Origin: a virus
IMG/VR virus record: IMGVR_UViG_3300029258_002722
Location: 50,849 to 114,848 of that record
Strand: one strand, 5' to 3'
DNA: 64,000 nt
A program made the translations under genes and the position numbers. The notes below the pieces were generated by a model. It saw only the letters and a program-made list of their open reading frames with translations. It was not told the DNA's origin and ran no database searches. Below, piece after piece: positions 9,122 to 18,045 of this stretch; the first letter of the stretch is position 1; every line of letters starts with the position of its first letter.

Positions 9122-10510
9122 ATGCCAAGACAAGAGTTTACAGGAAATCAAATAAAAGACGGAACTATTTTCAGAGAAGATTTAAATACTACGATCTCTG
9201 GAAGAGCTCTCGTACGAAGAATATTAGAAGGAACTGGAATAAGCATCACATATGATGGAGCTGACTCAGGAACTGGAGATGTTACGATAAATGCCTATGT
9301 TGATCCAGGACTCTTAATTGATGATTCATCAGATTCAACTGCTCTTGTTTGGAGTTCTCATAAAACAAAAACTTCAATTGCTGATCTCATTGATGATAAT
9401 CTTATTTCAGATTCTTTCACTTGGAGTTCTGAAGAAATTAGAGCTGAAATAGACGGGTTGATTGATGATTACTCTGACTCAACAGCACAAGTTTGGAGTG
9501 CTCATAAAATCCAAGAAGATGTTTTAAATATCTTATTAAATCATATGAATAATCTTGTAATCCATAGAGAGATGAATGACTCAATTCAATCTGCTACAAC
9601 TCTATGGAGTTCTGAGAGAATTAAGCAAGCTATTTTAGCAAATGTTGGAGGTGGAGGAACTGGAGATGCCACAATATCTCGAGATACTTATGCTGATTTA
9701 TTAGACGGTGTTGCTTTCCTTAATTCAACATATGACAATTTTGATTCAACTGCTTATATAGATATCATAAATACAGATATGGTTCATGATGAAGATGAAA
9801 AGATTTATAACTTTGCAGCAGGAGAGATATTGCAAAGTCTTAATATATTTGACTCTGTTTCAGGAATGACAACTGTTGATAAATGTTTAATAAGCATTGA
9901 TTATGAAGATACAGGAACTCCAACAATTCAAGCTTCAGCAAATGGTGGAGCAAATTGGGACGCTGTCACATTAAATCAAATACATGAATTCTCATTTCCA
10001 GGTAATGATTTAAGACTTAAGTTTACTGGAGGAGGAAGTGGGTCAGTTATAAGTTGGGCAATTCTTTATAATTATGATGATGAAGCTGTCACATTAATTC
10101 CTGAACCAAAAGTATTTGAATTTACAACAAATCTTGAAAACCTTCAATATTCAGGAGATTCAATTCAATTAACTGTAAGTGAAAACTCAGTTGGAGTTGG
10201 TGCATCTCTTAATATGGATTCTTCAGGAGATCTATATGAAGCAATTACTGATTCAACTGCATTTGAGATATGTCAATTCTTAGCACTTGAAACAGGAACT
10301 GGCACAAAGAATGTCCTTATGAAAGGTTTATTAAGAAATGATGTTTGGTCATGGACTCCTGGTCAACTTATTTATTTAAGTACGACTTCAGGAATGTTAT
10401 CTCAAACACAACCTTCTTTATCAGGAGAATCTATTCAAGTTGTGGGATTTGCTCTTACAAGTAATATAATAAGTTTTAATCCTGATAAGACTTGGATTAC
10501 ATTAGCATAA
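9122..10510 (+). CDS. Tail fibre protein, IKDGTI N-terminus plus ETGTG module
   Basis: A 462-residue fibre-type protein. The N-terminus TGNQIKDGTIFREDLNTT followed by GTGDVTI is a common phage fibre attachment module and is repeated at 15154. Residues about 65-170 contain three to four WSSHKTK / WSSEEIRAEI / WSAHKIQ / WSSERIKQAI repeats, each ending near a DDxxDSTAxVWS segment. The C-terminus is the ETGTGTKNVLMKGLLRND...PGQLIYLSTTSG module shared with three neighbours. The gap after the J-domain gene is 8 bases. Confidence 0.65.
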   Translation: MPRQEFTGNQIKDGTIFREDLNTTISGRALVRRILEGTGISITYDGADSGTGDVTINAYVDPGLLIDDSSDSTALVWSSHKTKTSIADLIDDNLISDSFTWSSEEIRAEIDGLIDDYSDSTAQVWSAHKIQEDVLNILLNHMNNLVIHREMNDSIQSATTLWSSERIKQAILANVGGGGTGDATISRDTYADLLDGVAFLNSTYDNFDSTAYIDIINTDMVHDEDEKIYNFAAGEILQSLNIFDSVSGMTTVDKCLISIDYEDTGTPTIQASANGGANWDAVTLNQIHEFSFPGNDLRLKFTGGGSGSVISWAILYNYDDEAVTLIPEPKVFEFTTNLENLQYSGDSIQLTVSENSVGVGASLNMDSSGDLYEAITDSTAFEICQFLALETGTGTKNVLMKGLLRNDVWSWTPGQLIYLSTTSGMLSQTQPSLSGESIQVVGFALTSNIISFNPDKTWITLA

Positions 10511-10521
10511 AGGAAATTCCA

Positions 10522-10953
10522 ATGGCAAAATTTAGCTCATCCAATTTACCAAATTTATTTAATTTTAATTCATCACTTGAGAACCTTGAAGCTGCTGGGA
10601 ATACTACATTATTGAATATATCTGAAAATTCAGTAGGTATTGGAGCTTGTCTTGGTTACGATAGTACTGGAGATATTGTATTAACAAATGCTGATTCAAC
10701 ATCTTTAGTTATTTGCACATATATAGCAATTGAGACTGGTACATCAATCAAAGAAGTTATGATGAAAGGTCTTATTAGGAATGATGTATGGACATTATCT
10801 CCGGGAAGTGAAGTATATTTAAGCAACACATCTCCGGGATTATTGACAACTACAAAACCTATAAATCCTGATGATCTTGTTCAAGTAATTGGAGTTGCTA
10901 TAAATTCAAATACATTATTATTTGATCCAGATAAAACATGGTTGAGACTTTAA
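10522..10953 (+). CDS. Small fibre protein consisting mainly of the ETGTG module
   Basis: A 143-residue protein. The ATG at 10522 is chosen because AAAGGAAATTCC directly precedes it; a longer frame would begin inside the previous gene. It carries the ETGTSIKEVMMKGLIRNDVW...PGSEVYLS module and ends FDPDKTWLRL, almost a stand-alone copy of the C-terminal domain of its two neighbours. It looks like a duplicated domain that became its own gene. A virion role is inferred. Confidence 0.6.
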   Translation: MAKFSSSNLPNLFNFNSSLENLEAAGNTTLLNISENSVGIGACLGYDSTGDIVLTNADSTSLVICTYIAIETGTSIKEVMMKGLIRNDVWTLSPGSEVYLSNTSPGLLTTTKPINPDDLVQVIGVAINSNTLLFDPDKTWLRL

Positions 10954-10971
10954 TATAAAGGATAAAAAGAT

Positions 10972-11730
10972 ATGTCACTAATAAGAAACACAGATACGGG
11001 AATTCAATTTTTAGAAAAAGTTAAAACGAATGCTGACATCTCTGCTTATACCGCAATACAACTTTATGAAAAGCAATTAGGGTCACAAGGAACTTCCTCA
11101 AATACAGTCTATAGTCTTAAAACTGGACAATACTTTGTTGGAACTCATACCTTAATGGTCTTTGTAAATGGGCAAAAAGCTGAGATTAATGCAACTCCAA
11201 GCGATGAAACACAATACGAAGAAAATACCTCAACTGTAATTACATTTGGTGGGTCCTTATTAGACACAGATGTTATTGAATTTATAGTCGCTGGAGCTTA
11301 TGTTGTTGAAGATTTTACATCTAGTAATATGTTGATGTCACCTAATCCTGATAATCTTCAAGCAAATGGAATTAAAACAAATCTCAATGTAACCCAAAAT
11401 ACAATTGGTTTGGGAGCTTGTTTGGCAATCGATTCAACTTCAGGATATTTAATCGAAGCTTGTGCCGATTCAACTGCCTCAATAGTTCCTTGTCGGTATT
11501 TAGCTATTGAGACTGGCACAGGAGTTAAAGATGTTCTTGTTAAAGGATTTATACGAAATGATATATGGTCATTCTCTCCAGGTGATGATATTTATATGTC
11601 TGTAATATCAGGAGAAATAACTAATATTGAACCGATTGATGAAGGGGACGTTGTTCAATTTCTCGGTTATGCAACAACTTCATCAACTATTTATTTTGAT
11701 CCTGATAAGACATTCATAACATTAGGATAA
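10972..11730 (+). CDS. Tail fibre protein, NG module plus ETGTG module
   Basis: A 252-residue protein with an N-terminal beta module (YFVGTHTLMVFVNGQKAEI) of the kind seen at 2753 and 6279. The C-terminal module (ETGTGVKDVLVKGFIRNDIW...FDPDKTFITLG) is shared with 6990, 9122 and 10522. The order repeats the architecture at 6990 with a different N-terminus. It is inferred to be one of a nested series of interchangeable virion decorations. Confidence 0.6.
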   Translation: MSLIRNTDTGIQFLEKVKTNADISAYTAIQLYEKQLGSQGTSSNTVYSLKTGQYFVGTHTLMVFVNGQKAEINATPSDETQYEENTSTVITFGGSLLDTDVIEFIVAGAYVVEDFTSSNMLMSPNPDNLQANGIKTNLNVTQNTIGLGACLAIDSTSGYLIEACADSTASIVPCRYLAIETGTGVKDVLVKGFIRNDIWSFSPGDDIYMSVISGEITNIEPIDEGDVVQFLGYATTSSTIYFDPDKTFITLG

Positions 11731-11741
11731 GGAGTATTATA

Positions 11742-12884
11742 ATGTCTCAAGCAAATAAAATTAATCAAATTGAAACCGGAGATATTTCTAAGATAAATGA
11801 AATTGATGCAAGTACAATATCTCATATTTATAATATTGAAGCAAATTTCTCAGTTGTTCCAGCTGGGTTAATTATTCCATTGAATGATACAAATGTTCCA
11901 AATGGTTGGGAAAGATTCGCAAGCGCTGATGATAAAATGATAGTCGGAGCTGGGAATTCTTATGGAGTTAATACTTCTGGAGGAGATTACTCTTTAAATA
12001 TAAGTGAGACAACTTCAACTGCGGGAGCTCATACAACTTCAAGTCCTTATATTCCTATTCATGGAGAATATTGGGGAACTTTAGGGTCTTCTCCTAATTT
12101 AGGTTATGGTCAAACATCTGGCGGAGATCATTCTCATACAGTTAGTGGAAGTCCAGACTTTATTCCCTTATGTAATGATTTATTATTAATAAAAGCTACT
12201 CAGGATCTTAGTATTTTACCTGCTAATGCATTGCTTTTATCAGATGGTAATGTTGATGCATCAAGTTTGACAAATGTCCTTAGTGATAATAGATATATTA
12301 AATCAAATAGTTCGATAGGTCAAGTAGGAAGTTTATCAGTTCCATGCAATTATTCAAATGCTGGAAATCATTGGCATTTAGCTAATAAAATTAATTATAC
12401 TCATTCAGGATCACAATCTGTATATTCCATTGCTTATGATGGAAGTCACTCAGGTTCAGTCAATGTTAATATATCAGAGTCTATAAAGAAAGTATTGATT
12501 TCCGCTTGGACAAATGCAAGTAATGACTTTGAAATATTACCTAATATGATTGGAATGTATGAGAGTTTAACACCACCTGATGGTTGGATTTTATGTGATG
12601 GAAATAATGGAAGTCCTGACTTAAGAGATTACTTTATAGGATTGACAACAGATGGAAATGAAAATACAACAGGGGTTGGAGATAATACAATTGATATATC
12701 TTGTCCTTCAGTAAATCATTCATCATCTCATAATCATTATGGAAGTAATTACACTGCTTATTATCATGCTGATACTCAACATGGTACTTATAGTTGGTCT
12801 CATAGTCATACAGGATTTTCAGATAATGATGTTTCATTTTTACCTGAATATTATGCATTATCATTTATTATGAAAACAGCTTAA
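11742..12884 (+). CDS. Tail-collar-type fibre protein (copy 1 of 3)
   Basis: A 380-residue protein with two tail-collar (phage short-fibre tip) domains. The first starts at GLIIPLNDTNVPNGWERF, the second at GMYESLTPPDGWILCDGNNG with DLRDYFI. Each is followed by His-rich loops (HNHYGSNY, HSHTG) like those in phage collar and Mdp1-type proteins, where His clusters can bind metal ions in trimers. The N-terminus (INQIETGDISKINEI) is a short repeat shared by all three copies. The three genes are tandem with 10-15 base gaps, so gene amplification is clear. Host-surface binding is inferred. Confidence 0.75.
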   Translation: MSQANKINQIETGDISKINEIDASTISHIYNIEANFSVVPAGLIIPLNDTNVPNGWERFASADDKMIVGAGNSYGVNTSGGDYSLNISETTSTAGAHTTSSPYIPIHGEYWGTLGSSPNLGYGQTSGGDHSHTVSGSPDFIPLCNDLLLIKATQDLSILPANALLLSDGNVDASSLTNVLSDNRYIKSNSSIGQVGSLSVPCNYSNAGNHWHLANKINYTHSGSQSVYSIAYDGSHSGSVNVNISESIKKVLISAWTNASNDFEILPNMIGMYESLTPPDGWILCDGNNGSPDLRDYFIGLTTDGNENTTGVGDNTIDISCPSVNHSSSHNHYGSNYTAYYHADTQHGTYSWSHSHTGFSDNDVSFLPEYYALSFIMKTA

Positions 12885-12899
12885 TAAAGGAGTTCATAT

Positions 12900-14036
12900 A
12901 TGACAAGTATAAATAAAGTATTGGGAGTTGAAACTGGGGATATAGCTGAAATAAGTGAAATTGAATCTTCAAGTGTCGTAGGAATTATGGGAGTTGGAGT
13001 TGATTTTTCAGTTATCCCAATTGGACTTATAATTCCTTTCAATGATACTTCAATACCAAGTGGGTGGGAAAGATTTACTTCAGCGGATGATAAATTTTTA
13101 ATTGGGGCTGGAGATTCATATAATCCTGGAGACACTGGCGGTTCAACAAATGTTACAGTTAATGAATCTTCAAGTAATGCGGGTGCTCATAATCCTCCGG
13201 CATTCACAGCTCCAGCAGCAGGAATTAATTTTGCTAATGGTTATTATAATTCAGCTGGAACTGGATATGGAAATCATATTCATTCTGCAACAAGTGGTAC
13301 ATTCACTCCTGCATATAATGAAATTGTTTTAATTAAGTCATCTATAGAACATGCTGCATTTCCTGTTAATTCTACAATTTTATCATCTGGAAATGTAGAA
13401 ACCTCAGGATTAACTAATATAATAAATAATAATAGATATTTAAAATCAAATAGTTCTATAAATAGTAGTGGTCAAAGTTCTCTTTCAGTAAGCATAAGTA
13501 GTGCTGGAAATCATATACATAATAATGATTATAATAAAAAATATTGGACTTCTGGCCCAACAGCAACTGTAGATACTGTAAAAGTTTCTGGAGCACACAC
13601 TCCGTCAAATATATCATGTTCAATAAATAATGTTAATATAAGAAGAGTACAATTATCAGCTTGGACAAATGCTAGTCAAGAATTTAATTTAGACTCTAAT
13701 ATGATTGGAATGTATGAGAGCTTAACTCCACCAGAAGGTTGGATTTTATGTGATGGAAATAATGGAAGTCCTGACTTGAGAAATTATTTTGTTAATACAG
13801 TTAATGGTGGAAGTGAAGCATCTGGACAAGGAAATGGAACATTAAGTTATAGTTATGGTTCAGGACTTAATCATTCTAATACACATGATCATATTTCTTC
13901 TACACAAGTATTTGAATATACTGGTGGAATGAGACATTATGCAGACAGTAATTCTCATTCTCACACTTTATCATTTAGTAAATCATCTGGATACACTCCA
14001 CCTTATTATGCTCTTGTATTTATTATAAAACTATAA
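12900..14036 (+). CDS. Tail-collar-type fibre protein (copy 2 of 3)
   Basis: A 378-residue paralogue of the gene before it with the same order: N-terminal ETGDIAEISEIES repeat, the linker GIMGVGVDF, a first collar domain (IPFNDTSIPSGWERF) and a second (GMYESLTPPEGWILCDGNNG). The conserved collar starts contrast with divergent loops in the two His-rich regions (NHIHS, HIHNND, HSHTLS), as expected if the loops contact variable receptors. AAAGGAG is well placed. Confidence 0.75.
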   Translation: MTSINKVLGVETGDIAEISEIESSSVVGIMGVGVDFSVIPIGLIIPFNDTSIPSGWERFTSADDKFLIGAGDSYNPGDTGGSTNVTVNESSSNAGAHNPPAFTAPAAGINFANGYYNSAGTGYGNHIHSATSGTFTPAYNEIVLIKSSIEHAAFPVNSTILSSGNVETSGLTNIINNNRYLKSNSSINSSGQSSLSVSISSAGNHIHNNDYNKKYWTSGPTATVDTVKVSGAHTPSNISCSINNVNIRRVQLSAWTNASQEFNLDSNMIGMYESLTPPEGWILCDGNNGSPDLRNYFVNTVNGGSEASGQGNGTLSYSYGSGLNHSNTHDHISSTQVFEYTGGMRHYADSNSHSHTLSFSKSSGYTPPYYALVFIIKL

Positions 14037-14046
14037 GGAGTTATAT

Positions 14047-15141
14047 ATGTCAAATGTAAATAAAGTATTAGGTTATGAAACTGGAGATATTAATAAAGTT
14101 AATGAATTTGATAGTGGAGACATTATTGAGATAATGGGATTTGGAGTTGATTTCTCAGCAGTTCCCATTGGACTTATAGTTCCTTTAAATGATACTTCAG
14201 TACCTACTGGATGGGAAAGATTTGATTCTGCTGATAATAGGATGATTGTTGGAGCAGGAAGTACATATAGCGTAGGACAAACTGGAGGAAGTACTTCATT
14301 ATCAGGAGGAACTACAAATTCAAGTGCTCATTTAGGTAATACAATGAATGTTATTGCATTTAGTAGTCCTGGCGGTGGAGATGTCAGTAATGTTAACGCA
14401 ACTGATTCTCATTCTCATACTTGGTCAGGAAGTTATCTCCCTGATTATCAAAATGTTGTATTGATAAAAGCAACACAAGAGCACAAAACATTACCCAGTA
14501 AATCAATTGTTATGACTCAAGACAATACAAATCCTGGAAGTTTGACAAGTGTTTTTGAAGATGATAGATTTTTTAGAGGAAATTCAACAGTATCTCAAGG
14601 AAATAGTCAAAGTGCTTCATTCAGCACAACCGGTGAACATAGACATGGTGATCTTTACTTTAACTCTGGCGGTTTCGGCTCTACTGTTTTATATAGTGTT
14701 CAAGGTGGAAATCATAGTCATTCATTAAGTTCAATGTCAGTAACACAAAATATTAGAAGAGCTTATTTAAGAGCTTGGACAAATGCTTCTGCTGAATTTG
14801 AGTTGACTCCTAATATAATTGGAATGTATGAGTCTTTGACTCCACCGGAAGGTTGGGTTTTATGTGATGGGTCAAATGGAACTCCTAATTTAAGAGATCA
14901 TTTTATTATAGGATCGAGTTCAGGAAACACTGGAACAATTACTGGAAATGACACAATAAGTGGATCAGGAAGTTCAAGTACAAATGGACTACATAATCAT
15001 GTTGGGTCATTTAGATTTAATGTATTTTCAGGTATTAGTTATCATAATACTGATGAGAATAATCATAATCATAGTATAAGTATAAGTCAAGCATATGTTC
15101 CGCCTTACTATTCTTTATCATTTATTATGAAAGCAGCATAA
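14047..15141 (+). CDS. Tail-collar-type fibre protein (copy 3 of 3)
   Basis: A 364-residue third member of the tandem family: ETGDINKVNEFDSGD, IMGFGVDF, a first collar domain (VPLNDTSVPTGWERF) and a second (GMYESLTPPEGWVLCDGSNG). The loops between domains again diverge most. All three copies end in a similar strand (YSLSFIMKAA here), which suggests a conserved trimer-forming tip. Virion-tip adhesin is the likely role. Confidence 0.75.
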   Translation: MSNVNKVLGYETGDINKVNEFDSGDIIEIMGFGVDFSAVPIGLIVPLNDTSVPTGWERFDSADNRMIVGAGSTYSVGQTGGSTSLSGGTTNSSAHLGNTMNVIAFSSPGGGDVSNVNATDSHSHTWSGSYLPDYQNVVLIKATQEHKTLPSKSIVMTQDNTNPGSLTSVFEDDRFFRGNSTVSQGNSQSASFSTTGEHRHGDLYFNSGGFGSTVLYSVQGGNHSHSLSSMSVTQNIRRAYLRAWTNASAEFELTPNIIGMYESLTPPEGWVLCDGSNGTPNLRDHFIIGSSSGNTGTITGNDTISGSGSSSTNGLHNHVGSFRFNVFSGISYHNTDENNHNHSISISQAYVPPYYSLSFIMKAA

Positions 15142-15153
15142 AGGAAATATAAT

Positions 15154-15954
15154 ATGGGACGAACTCAATTAACTGGAGATCAAATTAAGGACGGAACTAT
15201 TTTAAGAGAAGACCTTAATACGACAACTTCCGGGCAAGCAGTTATTACAAAAGCTCTTCCAGGATCAGGAATTACAATGCAAAGTACTGGAGCTGATGAA
15301 GGAACCGGAGATGTTACATTTTCAGCAGGTCTTGAAAGAGTTGATAAAGACCATACTAATAATGGAGATGTTGTTTCATCAAATACTTATTTAATATGCG
15401 ATTCAACTTCAGCTGCTTTTACTTTAAAACTTCCTCCCAATCCTGAAGCAAATGATGAAGTTTATTTTTTAGATTTAAAAGGAAGTTTTGCAACTAATAA
15501 TTTAACCATTGATCGAAATGGTAATAATATAGACGGAGTTCAAAGTAATGTTATATGTGATGTTGATGACTTAGAGTTGAAATTTATGTTTATGGACTCT
15601 ACCTCATCTGACGTTGGATGGAAATTAGTTGTTACTCAATCATTCTCTCAAAGAATATGGAGTCTTCAAATTGTCGATGACGATTATGAAGCAAATGTTA
15701 ATGATCATATTTGGTTAGATGGAGATGGGACGTCAGCTATTAATATAACCTTACCAACTTCCGCTGAAGTCAATGCCGGAGATCGAATTAAAGTTACTGA
15801 CTTAAGCGGTCTAATGACTTCAAATGCTACAATCATTAATCGAAATGGCAGTAATATAATGAAGTTAGCAGAGAACTTTAATATTAATACAAATTATGTA
15901 ACTTGTACGTTTACTTACTTAGATTCAACAAGAGGTTGGGGAATTGAATTTTAA
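15154..15954 (+). CDS. Tail fibre protein with IKDGTI N-terminus and two NRNG modules
   Basis: A 266-residue protein. The N-terminal 60 residues (TGDQIKDGTILREDLNTT, GTGDVTF) duplicate those at 9122. Two tandem copies of the NRNG module follow: one with EVYFLDLKGSF and IDRNGNNIDG, the second with IKVTDLSG and INRNGSNIMKL, each ending in an FxYLDSTxGW strand. This module is widespread at phage fibre C-termini. The tandem duplication inside one protein, next to single copies at 59 and 6279, shows how these genes grow. Confidence 0.7.
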   Translation: MGRTQLTGDQIKDGTILREDLNTTTSGQAVITKALPGSGITMQSTGADEGTGDVTFSAGLERVDKDHTNNGDVVSSNTYLICDSTSAAFTLKLPPNPEANDEVYFLDLKGSFATNNLTIDRNGNNIDGVQSNVICDVDDLELKFMFMDSTSSDVGWKLVVTQSFSQRIWSLQIVDDDYEANVNDHIWLDGDGTSAINITLPTSAEVNAGDRIKVTDLSGLMTSNATIINRNGSNIMKLAENFNINTNYVTCTFTYLDSTRGWGIEF

Positions 15955-15972
15955 TTAAAAGGAGACAATATA

Positions 15973-16758
15973 ATGAGTGGAATATCAGCAATAATGGGAT
16001 TTGGTGCAGGAGGTGGTGGAAAAGTTTCTTCACAAGAATTTACTTCTTCAGGAGTTTGGATAAAACCTAATGATGTCAATTTAATTTCATTTATTTTAGT
16101 TGCTGGAGGCGGCGGGGGAGGTTATGGTTCCAATGTCGCAAGAATTTGTGGCGGAGGAGGCGGTGGCGGAGAAGTTGTAATTGGGTCTTTATATGTAACT
16201 GCTAATGTTTCAATTACAATTGGAGCGGGAGGAGCTGCTGGGCAACCTGCAAGTAATGGAGGAAGTACTTCAATCGAAGGTATTATTGCTAATGGAGGGA
16301 ATGCAGGATCATCTGGCTCAGGAGGAGGAGGTGGAGGAAGATTGTGGGCATTTAATTATTCAGAAAATGAAAATTTTTACACAAATGGAAATCAAAATCG
16401 AAATACATCCACATATTTACATTCACATGGAGGAGGAGGACCATTATTATATTCAATTGGTGGGTCTGCTGGCGGATGTGGGTATTACGAAGGGCAAGGT
16501 CAAGCATTTCCACAGGCAGGAGGATCTTCTCGAATGCTTGGGATGGCAAATGGAGGAAATACCGGAGGAACTGGCGGAGGCGGCGGCGGCGGTTGTTCTT
16601 ATATTGGCAATGGCGGAGCAGGCGGAGCAAGTGGCCAAACTGGATTTGCTGCGACAGGTTATGGGAATGGAGGCGGGGGAGGTTATGGAGCTTCAGGAGG
16701 TTCTCGAAACGGAGGAGCTGGCGCTCCAGGATATTGTATAGTATTTTGGAATGAATAA
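15973..16758 (+). CDS. Glycine-rich adhesin-like tail protein
   Basis: A 261-residue protein with a conserved start (MSGISAIMGFGAGGGG), a beta domain (FTSSGVWIKPNDVNLISFIL), then long polyglycine stretches including GGGGGEVVIG, GGGGGRLW and GGGGGGC, ending in PGYCIVFWNE. Polyglycine stretches alternating with variable loops recall the glycine-rich tip adhesins of T-even-like phages (gp38 type), where loops decide host range; that analogy is inference. A close relative lies at 31358, and two drastically shortened versions keep only the ends (38526 and 22589). TAAAAGGAG is the binding site. Confidence 0.65.
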   Translation: MSGISAIMGFGAGGGGKVSSQEFTSSGVWIKPNDVNLISFILVAGGGGGGYGSNVARICGGGGGGGEVVIGSLYVTANVSITIGAGGAAGQPASNGGSTSIEGIIANGGNAGSSGSGGGGGGRLWAFNYSENENFYTNGNQNRNTSTYLHSHGGGGPLLYSIGGSAGGCGYYEGQGQAFPQAGGSSRMLGMANGGNTGGTGGGGGGGCSYIGNGGAGGASGQTGFAATGYGNGGGGGYGASGGSRNGGAGAPGYCIVFWNE

Positions 16759-16764
16759 ATATAA

Positions 16765-16778
16765 GAACAAATTATAAA
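16765..16778 (+). promoter_or_regulatory. Late-type promoter element (copy a)
   Basis: GAACAAATTATAAA, preceded by ATATAA. This is an exact copy of the consensus found nine times in the window. It lies 35 bases before the next start codon, leaving room for a short leader with GGGAGG. The TATAAA part resembles the -10 region of T4 late promoters. Confidence 0.6.
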
Positions 16779-16799
16779 CGAAAGACGGGAGGAAATATA

Positions 16800-17342
16800 A
16801 TGTCTAATTATTCAGACTTCGTTACCGGCGGAGGAGGTTCTGGCGGAGGAATTAATGAAATTGAAATAAAACCAGATGAATTTATCATGGATGAAAATGA
16901 TACTGACATTGATGCTGGGACGATTTTCGATATCTTTGATACCGCAGACTTCTCTCCTGATGGGACAGGATCTATTTGGTTTAACTTTAATATGCCAGAT
17001 GGATTTGACATCACTAAGGACGTATTATTCGACTTAAAGTATGCTCTCAATGGAGCTGATAATTCAAAGTCAATAATTCTTGGCACAGATTGTTGGGCAG
17101 TTGATGAAACTGACACTCCAGTTGAAGGAAGTCCTGATGTAAGTGCTTCAGATACTTTAACTTCTTCATCAACAAATACTGGAAAAATGACAAGTGTCTC
17201 ATTAACTAATGGTAAAATTGCAAATGCTTTAATTGGATCAACAACTCAAAGATTTGCAGTTAAAATATCAAGAGAAGGTGTCACTGATACATACACTGGA
17301 ACTTTTCAGTTAATGAGTGTAAGAGTATATCAAGCATCATAA
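16800..17342 (+). CDS. Hypothetical virion protein with glycine linker
   Basis: A 180-residue protein. A short Gly-rich hinge (VTGGGGSGGGINEI) follows the N-terminus, and the rest (FNFNMPDGFDITKDVLFDLKY and GTFQLMSVRVYQ) looks like a beta-sandwich. No family is recognised. It has its own late-type promoter element and a strong GGGAGGAAAT site, which suggests high late expression and supports a structural role. Confidence 0.5.
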   Translation: MSNYSDFVTGGGGSGGGINEIEIKPDEFIMDENDTDIDAGTIFDIFDTADFSPDGTGSIWFNFNMPDGFDITKDVLFDLKYALNGADNSKSIILGTDCWAVDETDTPVEGSPDVSASDTLTSSSTNTGKMTSVSLTNGKIANALIGSTTQRFAVKISREGVTDTYTGTFQLMSVRVYQAS

Positions 17343-17363
17343 TAAACTTAAGGAGAAAATAAA

Positions 17364-18026
17364 ATGGCAAAAGTTTATATTAAATATACCCCAGTTAAAG
17401 CAGGTCTTACAGGATCTGAATTTTTAGCACCTTTTCTTGATGAACATTTCAATGGAGTTACTTTTTCTGGAGTTATCTCAGATGATATGATTCACTTTGG
17501 ATATATTGAAGGAGATGGCGATCTTGTAAGTAAAGCTCTTATGACAATTGAAGGAAGATTTTCAATTAAAAAGATAACTGAAGATGAGCTTATTGGATTT
17601 GCTGAAGATAATTATGTTCCAATTGATGATGGAATCACTCCACCAATGACTCTTGTTGATTATTTAGGAACTCATTCAATTACAGTCTCTGATGAATTAG
17701 CTTCTGTAAAAGCTATGAAGAAAGTCCTATTCAAAGAAGTTGCTAAAAAACAATTTGATGATTATAATGACCTTATCGCAGATGTTTGTAGAGTCGTTAC
17801 ATTATTGAATGGACATTATCCTGATCTTGATGCTCCAACAAAAGCAGCAGTCGATGCAAATATGACAACTCTCAAAGCAATTTATGATCAAGCTTCTTGT
17901 GTTGCATCTCTTGATAGCATGGTTACTAATTTGCAAACTATATTAACCGGTTATTATACAGCTTGTGTAAATGTCGACGCTGCTGCTGATAAAGCTGCTG
18001 TAAAAGCTGTTGAATATAATGGGTAA
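17364..18026 (+). CDS. Hypothetical tail-locus protein with helical C-terminus
   Basis: A 220-residue protein, unrecognised. The N-terminal 80 residues are predicted alpha/beta and the rest helical with repeated VxxxxTLLNGHYPDL / LDSMVTNLQTIL segments. The end (VDAAADKAAVKAVE) resembles that of the 186-residue protein at 7840. Both genes close a block of fibre genes, which suggests a common accessory role such as fibre assembly; this is speculative. Confidence 0.45.
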   Translation: MAKVYIKYTPVKAGLTGSEFLAPFLDEHFNGVTFSGVISDDMIHFGYIEGDGDLVSKALMTIEGRFSIKKITEDELIGFAEDNYVPIDDGITPPMTLVDYLGTHSITVSDELASVKAMKKVLFKEVAKKQFDDYNDLIADVCRVVTLLNGHYPDLDAPTKAAVDANMTTLKAIYDQASCVASLDSMVTNLQTILTGYYTACVNVDAAADKAAVKAVEYNG

Positions 18027-18045
18027 TAAATAGGGAGGTATTATT

